Shown here one piece after another: positions 26,484 to 36,872 of a DNA stretch of 64,000 nucleotides. The stretch comes from Halocatena marina (GTDB lineage Archaea > Halobacteriota > Halobacteria > Halobacteriales > Haloarculaceae): assembly GCF_023276375.1 (NCBI RefSeq), contig NZ_JALLPK010000001.1:3847391-3911390 (forward strand), written 5' to 3'. A program made the translations under genes and the position numbers. Each line of letters opens with the position of its first letter. Positions within the stretch are counted from its first letter, which is position 1. Under the pieces are notes generated by a model. It did not search any database. It was not told the origin of the DNA and saw only the letters and a program-made list of their open reading frames with translations.

Positions 26484-28943
26484 TCATCTACTGTCAGGAT
26501 TGGTCGCTGCCTGCTGGGTTCGGACGGCTGCGACGTTTTCTGGCACATCGTGGACGCGGACGATATCGGCTCCTCGTTCTGCGGCGATCGCGGTGGCTGC
26601 GACGGTCGCGTGGAGGCGTTCACCCGCTGACCGGTCGATGTGATCGAACATCGACTTGTGTGAGTGACCGAAGAGAACGGGACAACCGAGAGCGTGGAAC
26701 TCATCGATCCGTCCGAGCAGTTCGAAGTTTTCCTGTGGTGATTTTCCAAAGCCTATCCCAGGATCAACGATGATCTGTTCACGTTCGAGTCCCGCCTTTT
26801 CCGCGAGAAGAACGCGCTCTGTGAGCGCATCGATCGTGTCCTCAACCACATCATCGTATTCGATCGACGTGTTAGGATCGACCGGTGTCTCGATGCTGTG
26901 CATAACAACGATCGGAACGTCGTATTCGGCCACGACGTGGCGCATCTCTGGATCCCCGAGTCCAGACACGTCGTTGACGATGTCCGCACCGGCGTCGAGT
27001 GCAGCACGCGCTACACTGGCCCTGCGCGTATCAACCGAGACGTATACATCGAGATCCGCTAGTTGCTCGATGACCGGAACAACGCGGTCGATCTCTTCTG
27101 CAACGGGCACCGGAGCCGCACCAGGTCGGGTGCTTTCACCACCAACATCGAGGATATCGACGTCCTGCTCGACCATCGCTTCGGCGTGAGCGATGGCGGC
27201 CTCGGTTGAGTTGTACTCGCCGCCGTCGTGGAAACTGTCGGGCGTGACGTTGACGATGCCCATCACCGCGACCCGGTCATCCCACGGGTAGTGGTTGGCG
27301 TCAGTGTCGATTTGGATTCCGAGCGCTCGTTTGAGATCCTGTGCGAGGGCGGCTAAGCCATAGGGCTGCCCGTCGAGCTTTTCGATCAACCGCTTGTGCT
27401 GTGCGAGCGTTCCCATGAGCACCACATCGAGATAGCGCGGCTGTTGTGATTGGATGCCAGAGATCGCACATTCGCCGCCGAGACTGAGCAGCTCCTCTTT
27501 GAGATACCGGGCTTGTCGGGGCTGAACGCGAACTTTCAGCACGCAATGAACGCCCTTCCCGCGCATTCGCCAGACACCAGCCGACGTGACATCCGCGCCG
27601 TCGAGTGTGGCCCGTGCTTCCGCAATCGAAGTGACACGCTTTGGCGTTTCCGTCCGCACCCACCGCTCGCGTGCTTCCGAGACGGCGTACAGTGATCCCG
27701 CCACGAGCACGCAGTCATCGGGTCCCGAAGCTTCGATCGCCGTTTCGATCGCCGTCTCGACCGACCGAATGACAGTAACGTCCGGCGAATCGGAAGCAGC
27801 AGCTGTCGACTCAGGGTCGTTCGTACCTTCGAACGTTCGGGCAAGTACGTCGGCATCTTCTGCACGATCTGTGGCAGGTTCACAGGCGTAGACGTTCGTT
27901 GGCTCTGGAAGCGCATCGACCATCCGCTCGTGGTCCTTATCGCTCATCGCACCGAAAACGAGATGGAGATTGTCGTAGTCGAACTCCGCAAGAGTTGTAG
28001 CTGCCGTCGCGCACCCGCCAGGGTTGTGTGCCCCATCGAGAACGACCAACGGCTCTCGTCCCATCACTTCGAACCGGCCCGGCCAATGTGCGTTCTCCAA
28101 CCCTCGGACGAGGTCGCTGTTCTCGACATCGGCGACCTGTCGACAGAGCGCTGCCGTCACGCCCGCATTCAGCGACTGATGTGCTCCGAGCTGTGGAAGT
28201 GACGCCTCGATTGACCAGTCCGGGCCAGAGAGACTGACGGTACTGCTCAGCCCGTCCCGACCGTCATAGTGCGCTCGAATGTCGACATCTTCCGCATTAC
28301 CGACGGTGACAACCTCACCCGCAACCTCTCGAATCGCATCGAGGGTCGATCCCGTTTCAGTGGTCACCAGCGGCTGCTCACCGGCGACGTGGGCCTTATC
28401 ACGGGCGATCTCTTCGACGGTCTCACCGAGCATCTCCGTGTGTTCGAGCGTCACGGACGTGACAGCGCTCGCGACGGGATCGACAACACTCGTCGCATCG
28501 TAGCGCCCGCCAATCCCCACTTCCAAGACGGCTATATCCACCTCTTGACGGGCGAACTCCCACAGCGCAAGCGCGGTGTTCGTCTCGAAGAACGTCGGAG
28601 CCTCTCCACGGCTCGCGGCATCGAGAACGTACTCGCGGACTGTGTCAATGAACTCTGTGAGTGATCTCTTGGTGATTTTGCGGCCGTTCACACGGACTCG
28701 CTCGCGCACGTCGCTCAGATGCGGAGACGTGAACAACCCCACGTCGAGACCGGTTTCGCGGAGCACCTGTTCTACCATTCGCGCGGTGCTTCCTTTCCCG
28801 TTCGACCCCGCGATCTGGATGCACGTGAGTTCATCGTGCGGATCGCCCAGCTCCCCGAGAAGCGCGCGTGTCGCGTCCGTCCCTCTGCGCGGTGGGTAGC
28901 GCTGGAGGTCGAAGAGGAAGTTTGCGGCCTCGTAATACTCCAT
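26484..28943 (-). CDS. folCP: FolC-FolP fusion: folylpolyglutamate synthase / dihydropteroate synthase
   Basis: 819 aa. Residues 1 to about 430 are a Mur ligase-type FolC: ATP loop IQIAGSNGKGSTARM, EVGIGGRYDATSVV, LDGAHNPGGC. A middle segment (about 435-545, HCVLKVRVQPRQARYLKEEL) joins it to FolP (about 555-819): VMGIVNVTPDSFHDGGEY, DVGGESTRPGA and GIGFGKSPQENF. Such fusions are known from haloarchaea (Haloferax volcanii FolCP). The protein makes dihydropteroate from p-aminobenzoate and adds glutamates. All catalytic motifs are intact in both halves. Confidence 0.93.
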   Translation of the reverse strand: MEYYEAANFLFDLQRYPPRRGTDATRALLGELGDPHDELTCIQIAGSNGKGSTARMVEQVLRETGLDVGLFTSPHLSDVRERVRVNGRKITKRSLTEFIDTVREYVLDAASRGEAPTFFETNTALALWEFARQEVDIAVLEVGIGGRYDATSVVDPVASAVTSVTLEHTEMLGETVEEIARDKAHVAGEQPLVTTETGSTLDAIREVAGEVVTVGNAEDVDIRAHYDGRDGLSSTVSLSGPDWSIEASLPQLGAHQSLNAGVTAALCRQVADVENSDLVRGLENAHWPGRFEVMGREPLVVLDGAHNPGGCATAATTLAEFDYDNLHLVFGAMSDKDHERMVDALPEPTNVYACEPATDRAEDADVLARTFEGTNDPESTAAASDSPDVTVIRSVETAIETAIEASGPDDCVLVAGSLYAVSEARERWVRTETPKRVTSIAEARATLDGADVTSAGVWRMRGKGVHCVLKVRVQPRQARYLKEELLSLGGECAISGIQSQQPRYLDVVLMGTLAQHKRLIEKLDGQPYGLAALAQDLKRALGIQIDTDANHYPWDDRVAVMGIVNVTPDSFHDGGEYNSTEAAIAHAEAMVEQDVDILDVGGESTRPGAAPVPVAEEIDRVVPVIEQLADLDVYVSVDTRRASVARAALDAGADIVNDVSGLGDPEMRHVVAEYDVPIVVMHSIETPVDPNTSIEYDDVVEDTIDALTERVLLAEKAGLEREQIIVDPGIGFGKSPQENFELLGRIDEFHALGCPVLFGHSHKSMFDHIDRSAGERLHATVAATAIAAERGADIVRVHDVPENVAAVRTQQAATNPDSR

Positions 28944-29071
28944 ACGCGCACATTCTGAGACCGACCGCTTTACGCTGTCGGAGTACTACCGTAACGGGCT
29001 GTGCTGTCGGATTGTGATGACCCTCCTCCCATAGAGTAAAATCGGAGAGCAGCAAAGATAGCCGCACGTCT

Positions 29072-30943
29072 ATGCTGCAGGTTCTGCGCGATCGTCTCAC
29101 TGAGGACATGACAGCGATACTCACCCAATGGGACTGCGAAGGGGTGATTGGATCCAATCTGATTGAAATCAACGAGTACGAGGAAGGCAATGGAGACAGA
29201 GCGGGAGAGAAAGGTCTTCTGGCAACGCCTATTGCCTACCAGCTCGCTTCGGAGCGTGAGAGATCACCGGCCGACATCGCAGTTGAACTCGCTGATGCGT
29301 TCCGAAATCGAGAGGAAATTTCTGGGATAGAATCGATCGAAGCTGTCGATGGATACGTCAATTTCTACGTTGACGAGGACGAGCTCACCACCCGTACGCT
29401 CGAACGAATTCTCGAATCAGAGTCGGCGTACGGTCAGGTGGCTGATTCGAAAGCGGCGTTTTTCGAGTTCTCTTCGCCGAACATCGCTAAGCCGCTGCAT
29501 ATCGGCCACCTTCGCAACACCATCCTCGGAGATGTACTGGGGACTATTCTAGAGACACGAGGATACGATCTCGTTCGTGACAATCACATCGGCGATTGGG
29601 GCGTCCAGTTCGGCCATCTCCTCTCCGAATACGAGAAGGCCATCGAGAACGGAGAAGACGTTGCAGAACGATTTGATGCGGATCCGATCGACTGTCTATT
29701 GGAGCTCTACCAGCGCTACGGACGCCACGAAGCCGAACTCGAAAACGCGGGCCGTGAGGAGGATCTTGAGCGGGTACGCGAGCGGGGTCGGAAGTACTTC
29801 GCCCGGCTCGAAGCGGGTGAAAAGCCATTGCGAGAGCGATGGGAACGGTTCCACGCTGCAAGCTGTGATCGGTTCGAGTCGATATACGATCGGCTCGGTG
29901 TCACCTTCGATACATGGCACGGTGAGAGCTTCTACGTCACCGAGGCATGGACGAACCGGCTCCGGGTACAGGCATACGAACGGGACGTCGCTGTCGAAAC
30001 GGCCAACGGTGCGTACGTCATCCCAATCTACGACGGTGATTGTACGAACGTTACTGACCCAGAGCGTGCTGATGTCTGCACTGACACTCCTGACGAGATC
30101 TCATCCGAGGAGGACGACCCTGAGTACGAAGCGTTCGTGCTTTTGAAACGCGACGGAACCACGACGTACGGAATGCGGGATCTCGCTACGATAGCCTACC
30201 GCACCGAGCAGTATGACGAACTGTTCTACGTCGTCGGGAGCGAACAGCGAGACTATTTCCAACAGCTGTTCGCCGCTGCCAGAAAATTCGGCTACACTGA
30301 CGCTCGATTCACTCACGTCGATTACGGGCTGATCGATCTTCCTGACGGAAGCATGTCGACGCGCGAAGGAAGACTCATCACTGCAAAAGAAGTCCTCGAT
30401 CAGGTTCACGATCGTGCGTTCAATGTGGTTCGTGAAAACAACCCGTCGCTGGACGAGACTACAGCGAGTAAGATCGCAGAGGGTGTTACGCTCGGAACCG
30501 TCCGCTTCGAGAACATTGCCAAACGACGAACCAAGAACACCACGTTCGACATCGAACAGGCAACAGCACTCGACGGCGACACTGGTCCGTACGTCCAGTA
30601 CGCAGCAACACGGGGTGTGAATATCCTCCGTAAAGCCGACAGCGACGTTCCGGATTCGAGTGATGTGACCACTCAGCCGTTGAACGAGTACGATCACCAG
30701 CTCGCTGTTCAATTGGCACGCTACCCGCTCGTCCTCCAACGCTGTGAGGAACGATACGATCCTGCACCGCTTGCACAGTATCTTCTCGATCTGGCGAAAA
30801 GCTTCAACAAGTTCTATCACGAAAACCGTGTTCTCGACGCAGCAAAAGCACGTGAACGGCGGTTGATACTCGTCGCAGCGACCGTTCACGTGTTCGAATC
30901 TGCCTTCGAAATCACCGGGATCCCGATGCTAGAGCAGATGTGA
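29072..30943 (+). CDS. argS: Arginyl-tRNA synthetase, bacterial/eukaryote-like type
   Basis: 623 aa, class I. The N-terminal Add-1 domain spans residues 1-125. The HIGH motif (143-146) lies in EFSSPNIAKPLHIGHLRNT, and GDWGVQFGHLLSEYEKA follows. The KMSKS equivalent is DGSMSTREGRLITA at about residue 428, and the C-terminal anticodon-binding domain ends SAFEITGIPMLEQM. Most haloarchaeal ArgS proteins I know have the different motif EHTSANPTGPVHVGRARN; the SPNIAKPLH form is that of bacterial and fungal enzymes. This may be a replacement or a second ArgS gained by transfer. It should be cytosolic and charges tRNA-Arg. Confidence 0.88.
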   Translation: MLQVLRDRLTEDMTAILTQWDCEGVIGSNLIEINEYEEGNGDRAGEKGLLATPIAYQLASERERSPADIAVELADAFRNREEISGIESIEAVDGYVNFYVDEDELTTRTLERILESESAYGQVADSKAAFFEFSSPNIAKPLHIGHLRNTILGDVLGTILETRGYDLVRDNHIGDWGVQFGHLLSEYEKAIENGEDVAERFDADPIDCLLELYQRYGRHEAELENAGREEDLERVRERGRKYFARLEAGEKPLRERWERFHAASCDRFESIYDRLGVTFDTWHGESFYVTEAWTNRLRVQAYERDVAVETANGAYVIPIYDGDCTNVTDPERADVCTDTPDEISSEEDDPEYEAFVLLKRDGTTTYGMRDLATIAYRTEQYDELFYVVGSEQRDYFQQLFAAARKFGYTDARFTHVDYGLIDLPDGSMSTREGRLITAKEVLDQVHDRAFNVVRENNPSLDETTASKIAEGVTLGTVRFENIAKRRTKNTTFDIEQATALDGDTGPYVQYAATRGVNILRKADSDVPDSSDVTTQPLNEYDHQLAVQLARYPLVLQRCEERYDPAPLAQYLLDLAKSFNKFYHENRVLDAAKARERRLILVAATVHVFESAFEITGIPMLEQM

Positions 30944-31082
30944 CATTGAAATGGTCAGATATGGGTCTGTTTCTTGCGGTCGTGCAGGATCGATTGTACT
31001 CGGGTCGGCCCCTGTGTTCGAATCGCGTTCGTGGGGAACGACCGCGTCGGTGGGAGCCCCCATAGATGAATGCTATCGAGAA

Positions 31083-31931
31083 CTATACGAGATCGTCGTC
31101 GATGTACCAGACACAGCCATCGTTGTAATCCATGTACTCGCAGTGGTGATGAATTCGTGACGTCATGTCGTGTTCGTACCAGTTGTAGGGTTCACCACCC
31201 GTGCCACCGGTGTACCCACACGCGTGGCGTCCGAATTCGGCAGCCTGATAGATGTCTCCGAGGGTGTCGTCGTTCTCACTGTAGTAGTTGTGCGTTTCGT
31301 TGGTACCGTACAGAATACCGTCGTAAAATCGTTCACCGGGCTGTTCGTCCCACACGGCAGCACCGAACAGGTTGACCGAGTTGATGGTGTGACCATACGT
31401 TCCATGCAGCCCCCGAACACATTCGAGCGCCATCTTCCCACCGAGGGAGTGAGCAACGAGATTCACCGTAACGCCGTGATCCTCCGTCAAGCCGTAGTAG
31501 TCAAGAATCTCGGCGAGATCTTGACCAGCTTCGATCGCGTGATTTTTCGCTGAGTACCAATCGTCCCATGAGTCGCCGGCGTTCCAATCACAGGCCGTGA
31601 CGTTGCCGTTATATCCGCTGTCCGTGAGATTTCGGTAGATCTCGTATGCGTAGTCACGACCGCCGTTCTGGTTCGTGAAGCCGTGAATGAAGATGGTCAG
31701 ACTCTCGGTCCCCCACGGCCACTCGTGGAAGCTCCAGTTCTCTGGTTCTACCTCTCCGAGCCACGACGGACAGCTCGGATAGGTGTACGGACACTCGCCG
31801 TCTCCGGCGGCTGCTGGACTGCTCATTGCCGTAAGACCAGTTGCCCCAACGACCGCCAGTCCAGCGGATTTCAACAGCCGTCGCCTGCTTACTGAGCCGG
31901 ATGGTTTCTGTGCGCTCTCGTCTCTACCCAT
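31083..31931 (-). CDS. Tat-exported alpha/beta hydrolase (lipase-like)
   Basis: 282 aa from the ATG at 31931; an ATG at 31961 is also possible. The signal is Tat-type: SRRRLLKSAGLAVVGATG. The mature part has an oxyanion strand ESLTIFIHGFTNQNGG, the nucleophile elbow VAHSLGGKMALE, and probable acid and His residues in the C-terminal region, which is rich in His and Trp. The fold suggests an esterase or lipase acting outside the cell. It contains several cysteines (CPYTYPSCPSW, HHHCEYMDYNDGCVW) that could form disulfides after Tat export of the folded protein. Confidence 0.8.
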   Translation of the reverse strand: MGRDESAQKPSGSVSRRRLLKSAGLAVVGATGLTAMSSPAAAGDGECPYTYPSCPSWLGEVEPENWSFHEWPWGTESLTIFIHGFTNQNGGRDYAYEIYRNLTDSGYNGNVTACDWNAGDSWDDWYSAKNHAIEAGQDLAEILDYYGLTEDHGVTVNLVAHSLGGKMALECVRGLHGTYGHTINSVNLFGAAVWDEQPGERFYDGILYGTNETHNYYSENDDTLGDIYQAAEFGRHACGYTGGTGGEPYNWYEHDMTSRIHHHCEYMDYNDGCVWYIDDDLV

Positions 31932-32177
31932 ATCGTCACCTAACATGAGTGTGACAACCACTCGACTCAGACATATTCAAATTAATTGAATTACAATTAC
32001 TATTTGTAATTATACCAATTTTGTAGCATATATTTATATGATTGGCTTAGCTACAGTTGTAGTTCTACAGTACGGTTCAGATCGGTACAGAGGACTTCAG
32101 ATACCGAGCGTCTGATTGTACGTCGCGTCAGCGCGAAGGGGACATTCCCCTTGTTCGCCGAGCACGGAGTTACTGAT
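31932..32177. other. AT-rich promoter region of the hydrolase gene
   Basis: AT-rich DNA (31970-32050) with TATA-like hexamers such as ATATTTATAT at about 32029. It serves the divergent side of the hydrolase and the 3' flank of the PurNH gene. No small gene was recognised. Confidence 0.45.
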
Positions 32178-33758
32178 TCACTCGTGTTTGAAACACCGCT
32201 GTCCAGTGAACGCCATCGCCATTCCTAGCTCATCGGCAGCGGCGATCACGTCCTCGTCATTGACGGAGCCTCCGGGTTGGATAACGGCCTCGATACCGTG
32301 TTCAGCTGCCGTCTCGATTCCGTCGGGGAACGGGAAGAAAGCATCTGAGGCCATCACCGCTCCGGCAGCGGACTTTCCGTCAGCGTGCTCGTCGGCTTTG
32401 AGCCCAGCGAGTCGGACCGCATCCACCCGGGACACCTGACCCATACCAATACCAACGGTTTCTGTCTCCGAAGCGAACACGATGGCGTTCGATTTGACGT
32501 GTTTTGTGACCGACCACGCAAACAGCATCGTTTCGATCTGTTCGTCGGTCGGCTCTCGCTCGGTAACAAATTCGAGAGCATCGCGCGTGAGCTGCTGTCG
32601 GTCGCGTTCTTGAACGAGTCGGCCGCCGACAAGCGGTTTTTCGACGAGCGTTTCGGACTGGTCGTAGGCGTCACCCACATCGAGCACTCGGAGGTTCTCC
32701 TTCGAGCGGAGCACATCGAGGGCTGCGTCAGTGTAGCCGGGGGCGACGACGATCTCCTTGAATGAATCGATAATCCGCTCTGCAGTCGTCGCGTCGCATT
32801 CCCGATTCAACGCGACGATGCCGCCGAAGGCACTCTGTGGATCAGTAGCGAGTGCGTCTTCGTACGCATCGGCCAGTGTCTCGGCCGTCGCACAGCCTGC
32901 AGGATTGGTGTGTTTGATGACTGCTGCCGCTGGCTCTTCGAACTCTTTGATCAGATTTAATGCGCCGTCAGCGTCGTTGTAGTTGTTGTACGACAGCGCC
33001 TTTGCACCCTCGTTCAGCTGATCAGCGTGCACCACGCTTGCCTCCGTACAGGTTGTATCCGCATAGAGCGCAGCGTCCTGATGTGGATTCTCGCCATACC
33101 GAAGCGAGGCAGTGCGGTCGCCAGTTTCGATCCACCGCGCTGGGAACGCACCGCTCTCGTCACCGTCGATATGAACGGTGCCATCATCGACCGTCACACG
33201 TCCCTCTGCAACAGCTCGCACAGCACGCGGGTATGCAACGAATTCGCCGTCGTAGAGCACGCGGTCTTTCAGGTCAGCAGCGGTATCGTCCTCGTAGACT
33301 GGGACGGGTTCTTGTGTAACGATTGGCCCCCCATCGACTTCTTCGGTGACCACGTGGACAGTACAGCCAGTCACCGTGACGCCCGCAGCAAGCGCATCGC
33401 CCCACGCATCCATCCCCTTGAACGATGGCAAGAGTGACGGATGGACGTTCAGCGTCAACGGAGCACTGTCGAGGAACGTGTTCGTCAGCACGCGCATATA
33501 TCCGTCGAGACAGACGAGGTCGATGTCGTAGCCCGCGAGACGAGCGAGAATGCGTTCCTCGTGGGAATCACGTGATTCGTCTTCACCGCTGCGTTCTACG
33601 ACCTCAGTCGGAATTCCACGCTCGGCAGCCTCAGTGAGAACGGGCGCGCTCTCGTTATCCGTGAGAACAACCGAGAATTCCACTCCGTTGGGTGCTCTAT
33701 CGGCGATGTTGAGGAGGTTCCGTCCACGATTTCCAGCCATACCGGCGATGCGCATCAT
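32178..33758 (-). CDS. PurN-PurH fusion: GAR formyltransferase / AICAR formyltransferase
   Basis: 526 aa from the ATG at 33758 ([20 protein letters not shown]). Residues 1 to about 195 are a PurN-type formyltransferase: [16 protein letters not shown] and [18 protein letters not shown] contain the catalytic Asn/His and Asp. Residues about 220-526 are the AICAR transformylase part of PurH, with [10 protein letters not shown] and the catalytic KHTNPAGCA. The IMP cyclohydrolase domain of bacterial PurH is absent, so a separate enzyme (PurO in haloarchaea) must close the ring. The gene is divergent from purB, which acts in the same pathway. Confidence 0.9.
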   Translation of the reverse strand: MMRIAGMAGNRGRNLLNIADRAPNGVEFSVVLTDNESAPVLTEAAERGIPTEVVERSGEDESRDSHEERILARLAGYDIDLVCLDGYMRVLTNTFLDSAPLTLNVHPSLLPSFKGMDAWGDALAAGVTVTGCTVHVVTEEVDGGPIVTQEPVPVYEDDTAADLKDRVLYDGEFVAYPRAVRAVAEGRVTVDDGTVHIDGDESGAFPARWIETGDRTASLRYGENPHQDAALYADTTCTEASVVHADQLNEGAKALSYNNYNDADGALNLIKEFEEPAAAVIKHTNPAGCATAETLADAYEDALATDPQSAFGGIVALNRECDATTAERIIDSFKEIVVAPGYTDAALDVLRSKENLRVLDVGDAYDQSETLVEKPLVGGRLVQERDRQQLTRDALEFVTEREPTDEQIETMLFAWSVTKHVKSNAIVFASETETVGIGMGQVSRVDAVRLAGLKADEHADGKSAAGAVMASDAFFPFPDGIETAAEHGIEAVIQPGGSVNDEDVIAAADELGMAMAFTGQRCFKHE

Positions 33759-33956
33759 ATCTGTCTGAGACAGCTGTGACAGCAAAGAAATATCGGTCTA
33801 TCAGCAGCGTCGTGCATGATTATCCGATACAAGCACGAGATATATACACAAACGTGCATATTTTTCTGGACATTGATAGTGCTATTTTGATATCTTAGGT
33901 AGTCGCGGTCGAGATGGCTCCGATACGCTTTTTCGATGTCTCCACCGACCTCGGGT

Positions 33957-35336
33957 ATGCAGACGCTTACTGCCGTCTCGCCGCTCGACGGCCGCTATCA
34001 GTCCGACACAGAGCCGTTGTCACCCTACGTGAGTGAGGCGGGTCTCATGCGAGCGCGCGTTCGTGTCGAGATCGAGTATCTCATTGCCCTTTCCGACCTT
34101 GATGCCACGCCGCTCACGATCGACGCTAGTGATCGTGATGCGCTGCGAGAGTTGTACGGTGCGTTTGACGAGGAGAGTGCGGCACTGATCAAACAGATCG
34201 AGACGGAGGGATACGGGGAGTTTTCCGCAACGAACCACGACGTAAAGGCCGTTGAGTATTTCATTCGGGAGTCGTTTCCCGAGTACGGGCCGTGGATCCA
34301 CTTCGGTCTCACGAGCGAAGACGTGAACAATCTCGCATACCGGGTGCTCATCCCGGACGCTGTCGAGGAGGTACTCCTTCCGGATCTTATCGCCGTCCGG
34401 GACAATCTCGCCGAACAGGCCGACGAGTACCGTGATCTCCCGATGCTTGCGCGAACGCACGGTCAACCCGCAACGCCGACAACGTTTGGGAAGGAACTGG
34501 CCGTCTACGCCGCCCGACTCGACCGAGCCATCGATGGGATTCGGGCGGTTGATCTCTCGGGCAAACTGTCTGGTGCGAGCGGAACGTACGCCGCCCACCA
34601 CGCTGCCTATCCGGACGTGGACTGGCAAGCGTTCTCGCGTGCGTTCGTCGAGTCGCTGGGACTCAGCCATACACCGCTTGCGACGCAGGTGAACCCTTGT
34701 GACGATCTTGCGGCGTTATTCGATGCCTTCCAACGAGCCAACGCAATCCTCCTCGATCTCGATCGTGATATGTGGTTGTACATCAGCGACCGCTATCTCG
34801 GACAAGAACGCACGGAAGGCGAAACTGGGTCATCGACGATGCCCCACAAGGTTAATCCGATCGACTTCGAGAACAGCGAGGGGAACCTCTCGAAAGCTAA
34901 CTCCGATCTCTCGTTTCTCGCTGGATACATCACAAACTCACGGCTCCAGCGCGATCTCTCCGATTCGACCGTCAAACGAAATATCGGAACGGCGCTCGCA
35001 CATTGTCATATAGGATATGTGAAACTTCAGGCCGGACTCGGGAAAATCGTCCCGAACGAGAAAGTGATGGGTGAGGAACTGGAATCGACCCCCGAGATTA
35101 TCGGTGAGGCGGTCCAGACGATTCTCCGACGGGAAGGACACGAGGATGCGTACGAGCGAATCAAAGATCTCACCCGAGGGCAACGGGTTACGATCGATGA
35201 TTTCCGCGCGTTGTTCGACGATCTCGACGTGAGCGAAGCGGTCCGTCGGGAACTACACGCTCTCACGCCTATCGGCTACACTGGTCGCGCGAGCGATCTC
35301 GTGGAACAAATCGAAGACAGCGAACCACAGCAGTAG
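33957..35336 (+). CDS. purB: Adenylosuccinate lyase
   Basis: 459 aa from the ATG at 33957 (MQTLTAVSPLDGRYQSDTEP); the ATG at 33936 is possible. The family signature GSSTMPHKVNPIDFENSEGN at about residues 294-313 is perfect, and the catalytic His/Ser segments are intact (MLARTHGQPATPTTFG). The enzyme removes fumarate from SAICAR and adenylosuccinate in purine synthesis. It is head to head with purNH across about 200 bp, so the two may share regulation. Confidence 0.94.
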   Translation: MQTLTAVSPLDGRYQSDTEPLSPYVSEAGLMRARVRVEIEYLIALSDLDATPLTIDASDRDALRELYGAFDEESAALIKQIETEGYGEFSATNHDVKAVEYFIRESFPEYGPWIHFGLTSEDVNNLAYRVLIPDAVEEVLLPDLIAVRDNLAEQADEYRDLPMLARTHGQPATPTTFGKELAVYAARLDRAIDGIRAVDLSGKLSGASGTYAAHHAAYPDVDWQAFSRAFVESLGLSHTPLATQVNPCDDLAALFDAFQRANAILLDLDRDMWLYISDRYLGQERTEGETGSSTMPHKVNPIDFENSEGNLSKANSDLSFLAGYITNSRLQRDLSDSTVKRNIGTALAHCHIGYVKLQAGLGKIVPNEKVMGEELESTPEIIGEAVQTILRREGHEDAYERIKDLTRGQRVTIDDFRALFDDLDVSEAVRRELHALTPIGYTGRASDLVEQIEDSEPQQ

Positions 35337-35413
35337 CTGACGACCGGGATGCCTGCCGACTCCTTCACCACCATCATTGTAAATATCAGGAGCGAGTATC
35401 TAGAACTGAAATC

Positions 35414-35752
35414 ATGATCCTCAACGCCATCATTGGTGCGGTCGTGACCGTTCTCTCATCGTTCGCCATCGGCCCGCTCGCTCCAATTCTCGGCGGGAGT
35501 GTCGCTGGGTATCTTCAGCGGCGGGAGGGTCTCTCGGTCGGTGCACTCTCTGGCGTCATCGCATCGCTCCCGCTCGTGCTGTTGGTCCTCTTTGCTGGCG
35601 CGTTCTTTCTCTTTGTTCCCGATCAGATGTTGGCCGGAGTGGGTCTCTTCGTCGTAGGCGCTGTCTTCGTGGTTACACTCCTCCTCAGCGCACTACTCGG
35701 CGCGCTGGGTGGCTACCTCGGAGTGTACGTCAGATCGGAGATAACACACTAA
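35414..35752 (+). CDS. DUF5518-like membrane protein
   Basis: 112 aa with three or four hydrophobic helices. The N-terminal motif GPLAPILGGSVAGYLQRREG followed by SVGALSGVIASLP is typical of a haloarchaeal membrane family I recall as DUF5518. Function unknown. It follows purB by 77 bp in the same direction. Confidence 0.8.
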   Translation: MILNAIIGAVVTVLSSFAIGPLAPILGGSVAGYLQRREGLSVGALSGVIASLPLVLLVLFAGAFFLFVPDQMLAGVGLFVVGAVFVVTLLLSALLGALGGYLGVYVRSEITH

Positions 35753-35945
35753 TCGAGCAGCGCACAGAGCGTTGCGTGGACGATTTCGATCGTGTCTACT
35801 CGTTAAGACGACTGGCTAAACGGCTGTATTTATGGTTTCACTGAATAAACGACAATTTGTGCGGCGCTCGATATCCAATTACTTTGGGCTTCATCTGCAA
35901 GAAGCGAACCGTATAGGCGGGCGTGTAGAGCAGGGAGATGATTTC

Positions 35946-36371
35946 TCACGGAGCAGCAGTAGCTTCATTCGATGTTGTATCGAACGGGACTCGCATGATG
36001 AGTTCGTCGAACCAGACGACTGGTCGCTTTGCTTTGCCTTCCTCGATAAAGTAGATCACACCCATGTTTGCGAGCCGTGTTAACTGCTCATGAACATTTT
36101 TCACGTCCCGGTCAACCGCACGGGCAGCCTCGTTAATGCTCGTCGGCTTCTCTCGTCTGACAGTTTCGATGAGATTGAGTGTTGTTGGCGTGAACGTTTT
36201 CAAGAGATCGTCATAACTCGTGAATGACAGCGTCGGTGGTTCGTCTACACGCTCGCCTCCTTCCATCATATCAATGGCGTCTGTAACATCATCGCGGAAC
36301 TGATTGGACGACTTCACAGTTACAACGAGCGTTGATGCGGCGTCCAGATAGTCGCGTTCTTTTGGATGCAT
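35946..36371 (-). CDS. HTH antitoxin-like regulator (TumA-type partner)
   Basis: 141 aa. Residues about 45-115 form a winged helix: LSFTSYDDLLKTFTPTTLNL, EAARAVDRDVKNVHEQLTRL (recognition helix) and MGVIYFIEEGKAKRP. It belongs to the haloarchaeal MarR-like group often found beside DUF6516/TumE-like proteins. It lies 34 bp after the TumE-like gene on the same strand, so the order is toxin first, then regulator. It probably represses the operon and neutralises the partner; this is inferred from family context. Confidence 0.75.
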   Translation of the reverse strand: MHPKERDYLDAASTLVVTVKSSNQFRDDVTDAIDMMEGGERVDEPPTLSFTSYDDLLKTFTPTTLNLIETVRREKPTSINEAARAVDRDVKNVHEQLTRLANMGVIYFIEEGKAKRPVVWFDELIMRVPFDTTSNEATAAP

Positions 36372-36405
36372 TTGGTGTCACCTCTGTATGGATGGTCTAT
36401 ACGGA

Positions 36406-36744
36406 TTACGGGACCTCGAATTCGTCGTTTGGCACTTCAGTCCAGAATCGATTCCACAACTCGACCATGCCTGGAAACTCGATAATCTCTGGTTCGGGGT
36501 CGGGAGCAACATGCAGCTCGTGCCCCTTCGTGTCCTCGTGTGAGTTGTCGTATCGTCGTATCGTGCCATCATCGAGTGTTTCTTCGGTTGGTTCAAGCAC
36601 GCCGTAGTGAAGTTTGTATGCCCAGCCAGACGCATACGTTTCGTCTGTCGTCCGCATGCAGAACACACGGACGACTGTATCATCGGGATAGCGTTGTTGT
36701 CCTCTGTAACCATCAAGTTCGTCTTCCGTAACCGCTGGAACCAT
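36406..36744 (-). CDS. TumE-like putative toxin (DUF6516 type)
   Basis: 112 aa, acidic. The segment VVRVFCMRTTDETYASGWAYKLHYGVLEP and the following YDNSHEDTKGHELH match the TumE/DUF6516 pattern, including the conserved YDN-H-x3-H-x-H cluster of residues. TumE proteins are predicted toxins paired with an HTH antitoxin. The gene is first in a two-gene operon with the HTH gene at 35946-36371. Confidence 0.75.
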   Translation of the reverse strand: MVPAVTEDELDGYRGQQRYPDDTVVRVFCMRTTDETYASGWAYKLHYGVLEPTEETLDDGTIRRYDNSHEDTKGHELHVAPDPEPEIIEFPGMVELWNRFWTEVPNDEFEVP

Positions 36745-36872
36745 CCTTATCTATTGGTTCTCACGCCAATAGCATAGTGCTTTCCATTGGTGTTGAGAAC
36801 AATGATTCTCGCGCCAGTTCAGCATACTTAGTAGCAGTATTGGAGTATGAAAATGGATTTCTGGCTACGAGG

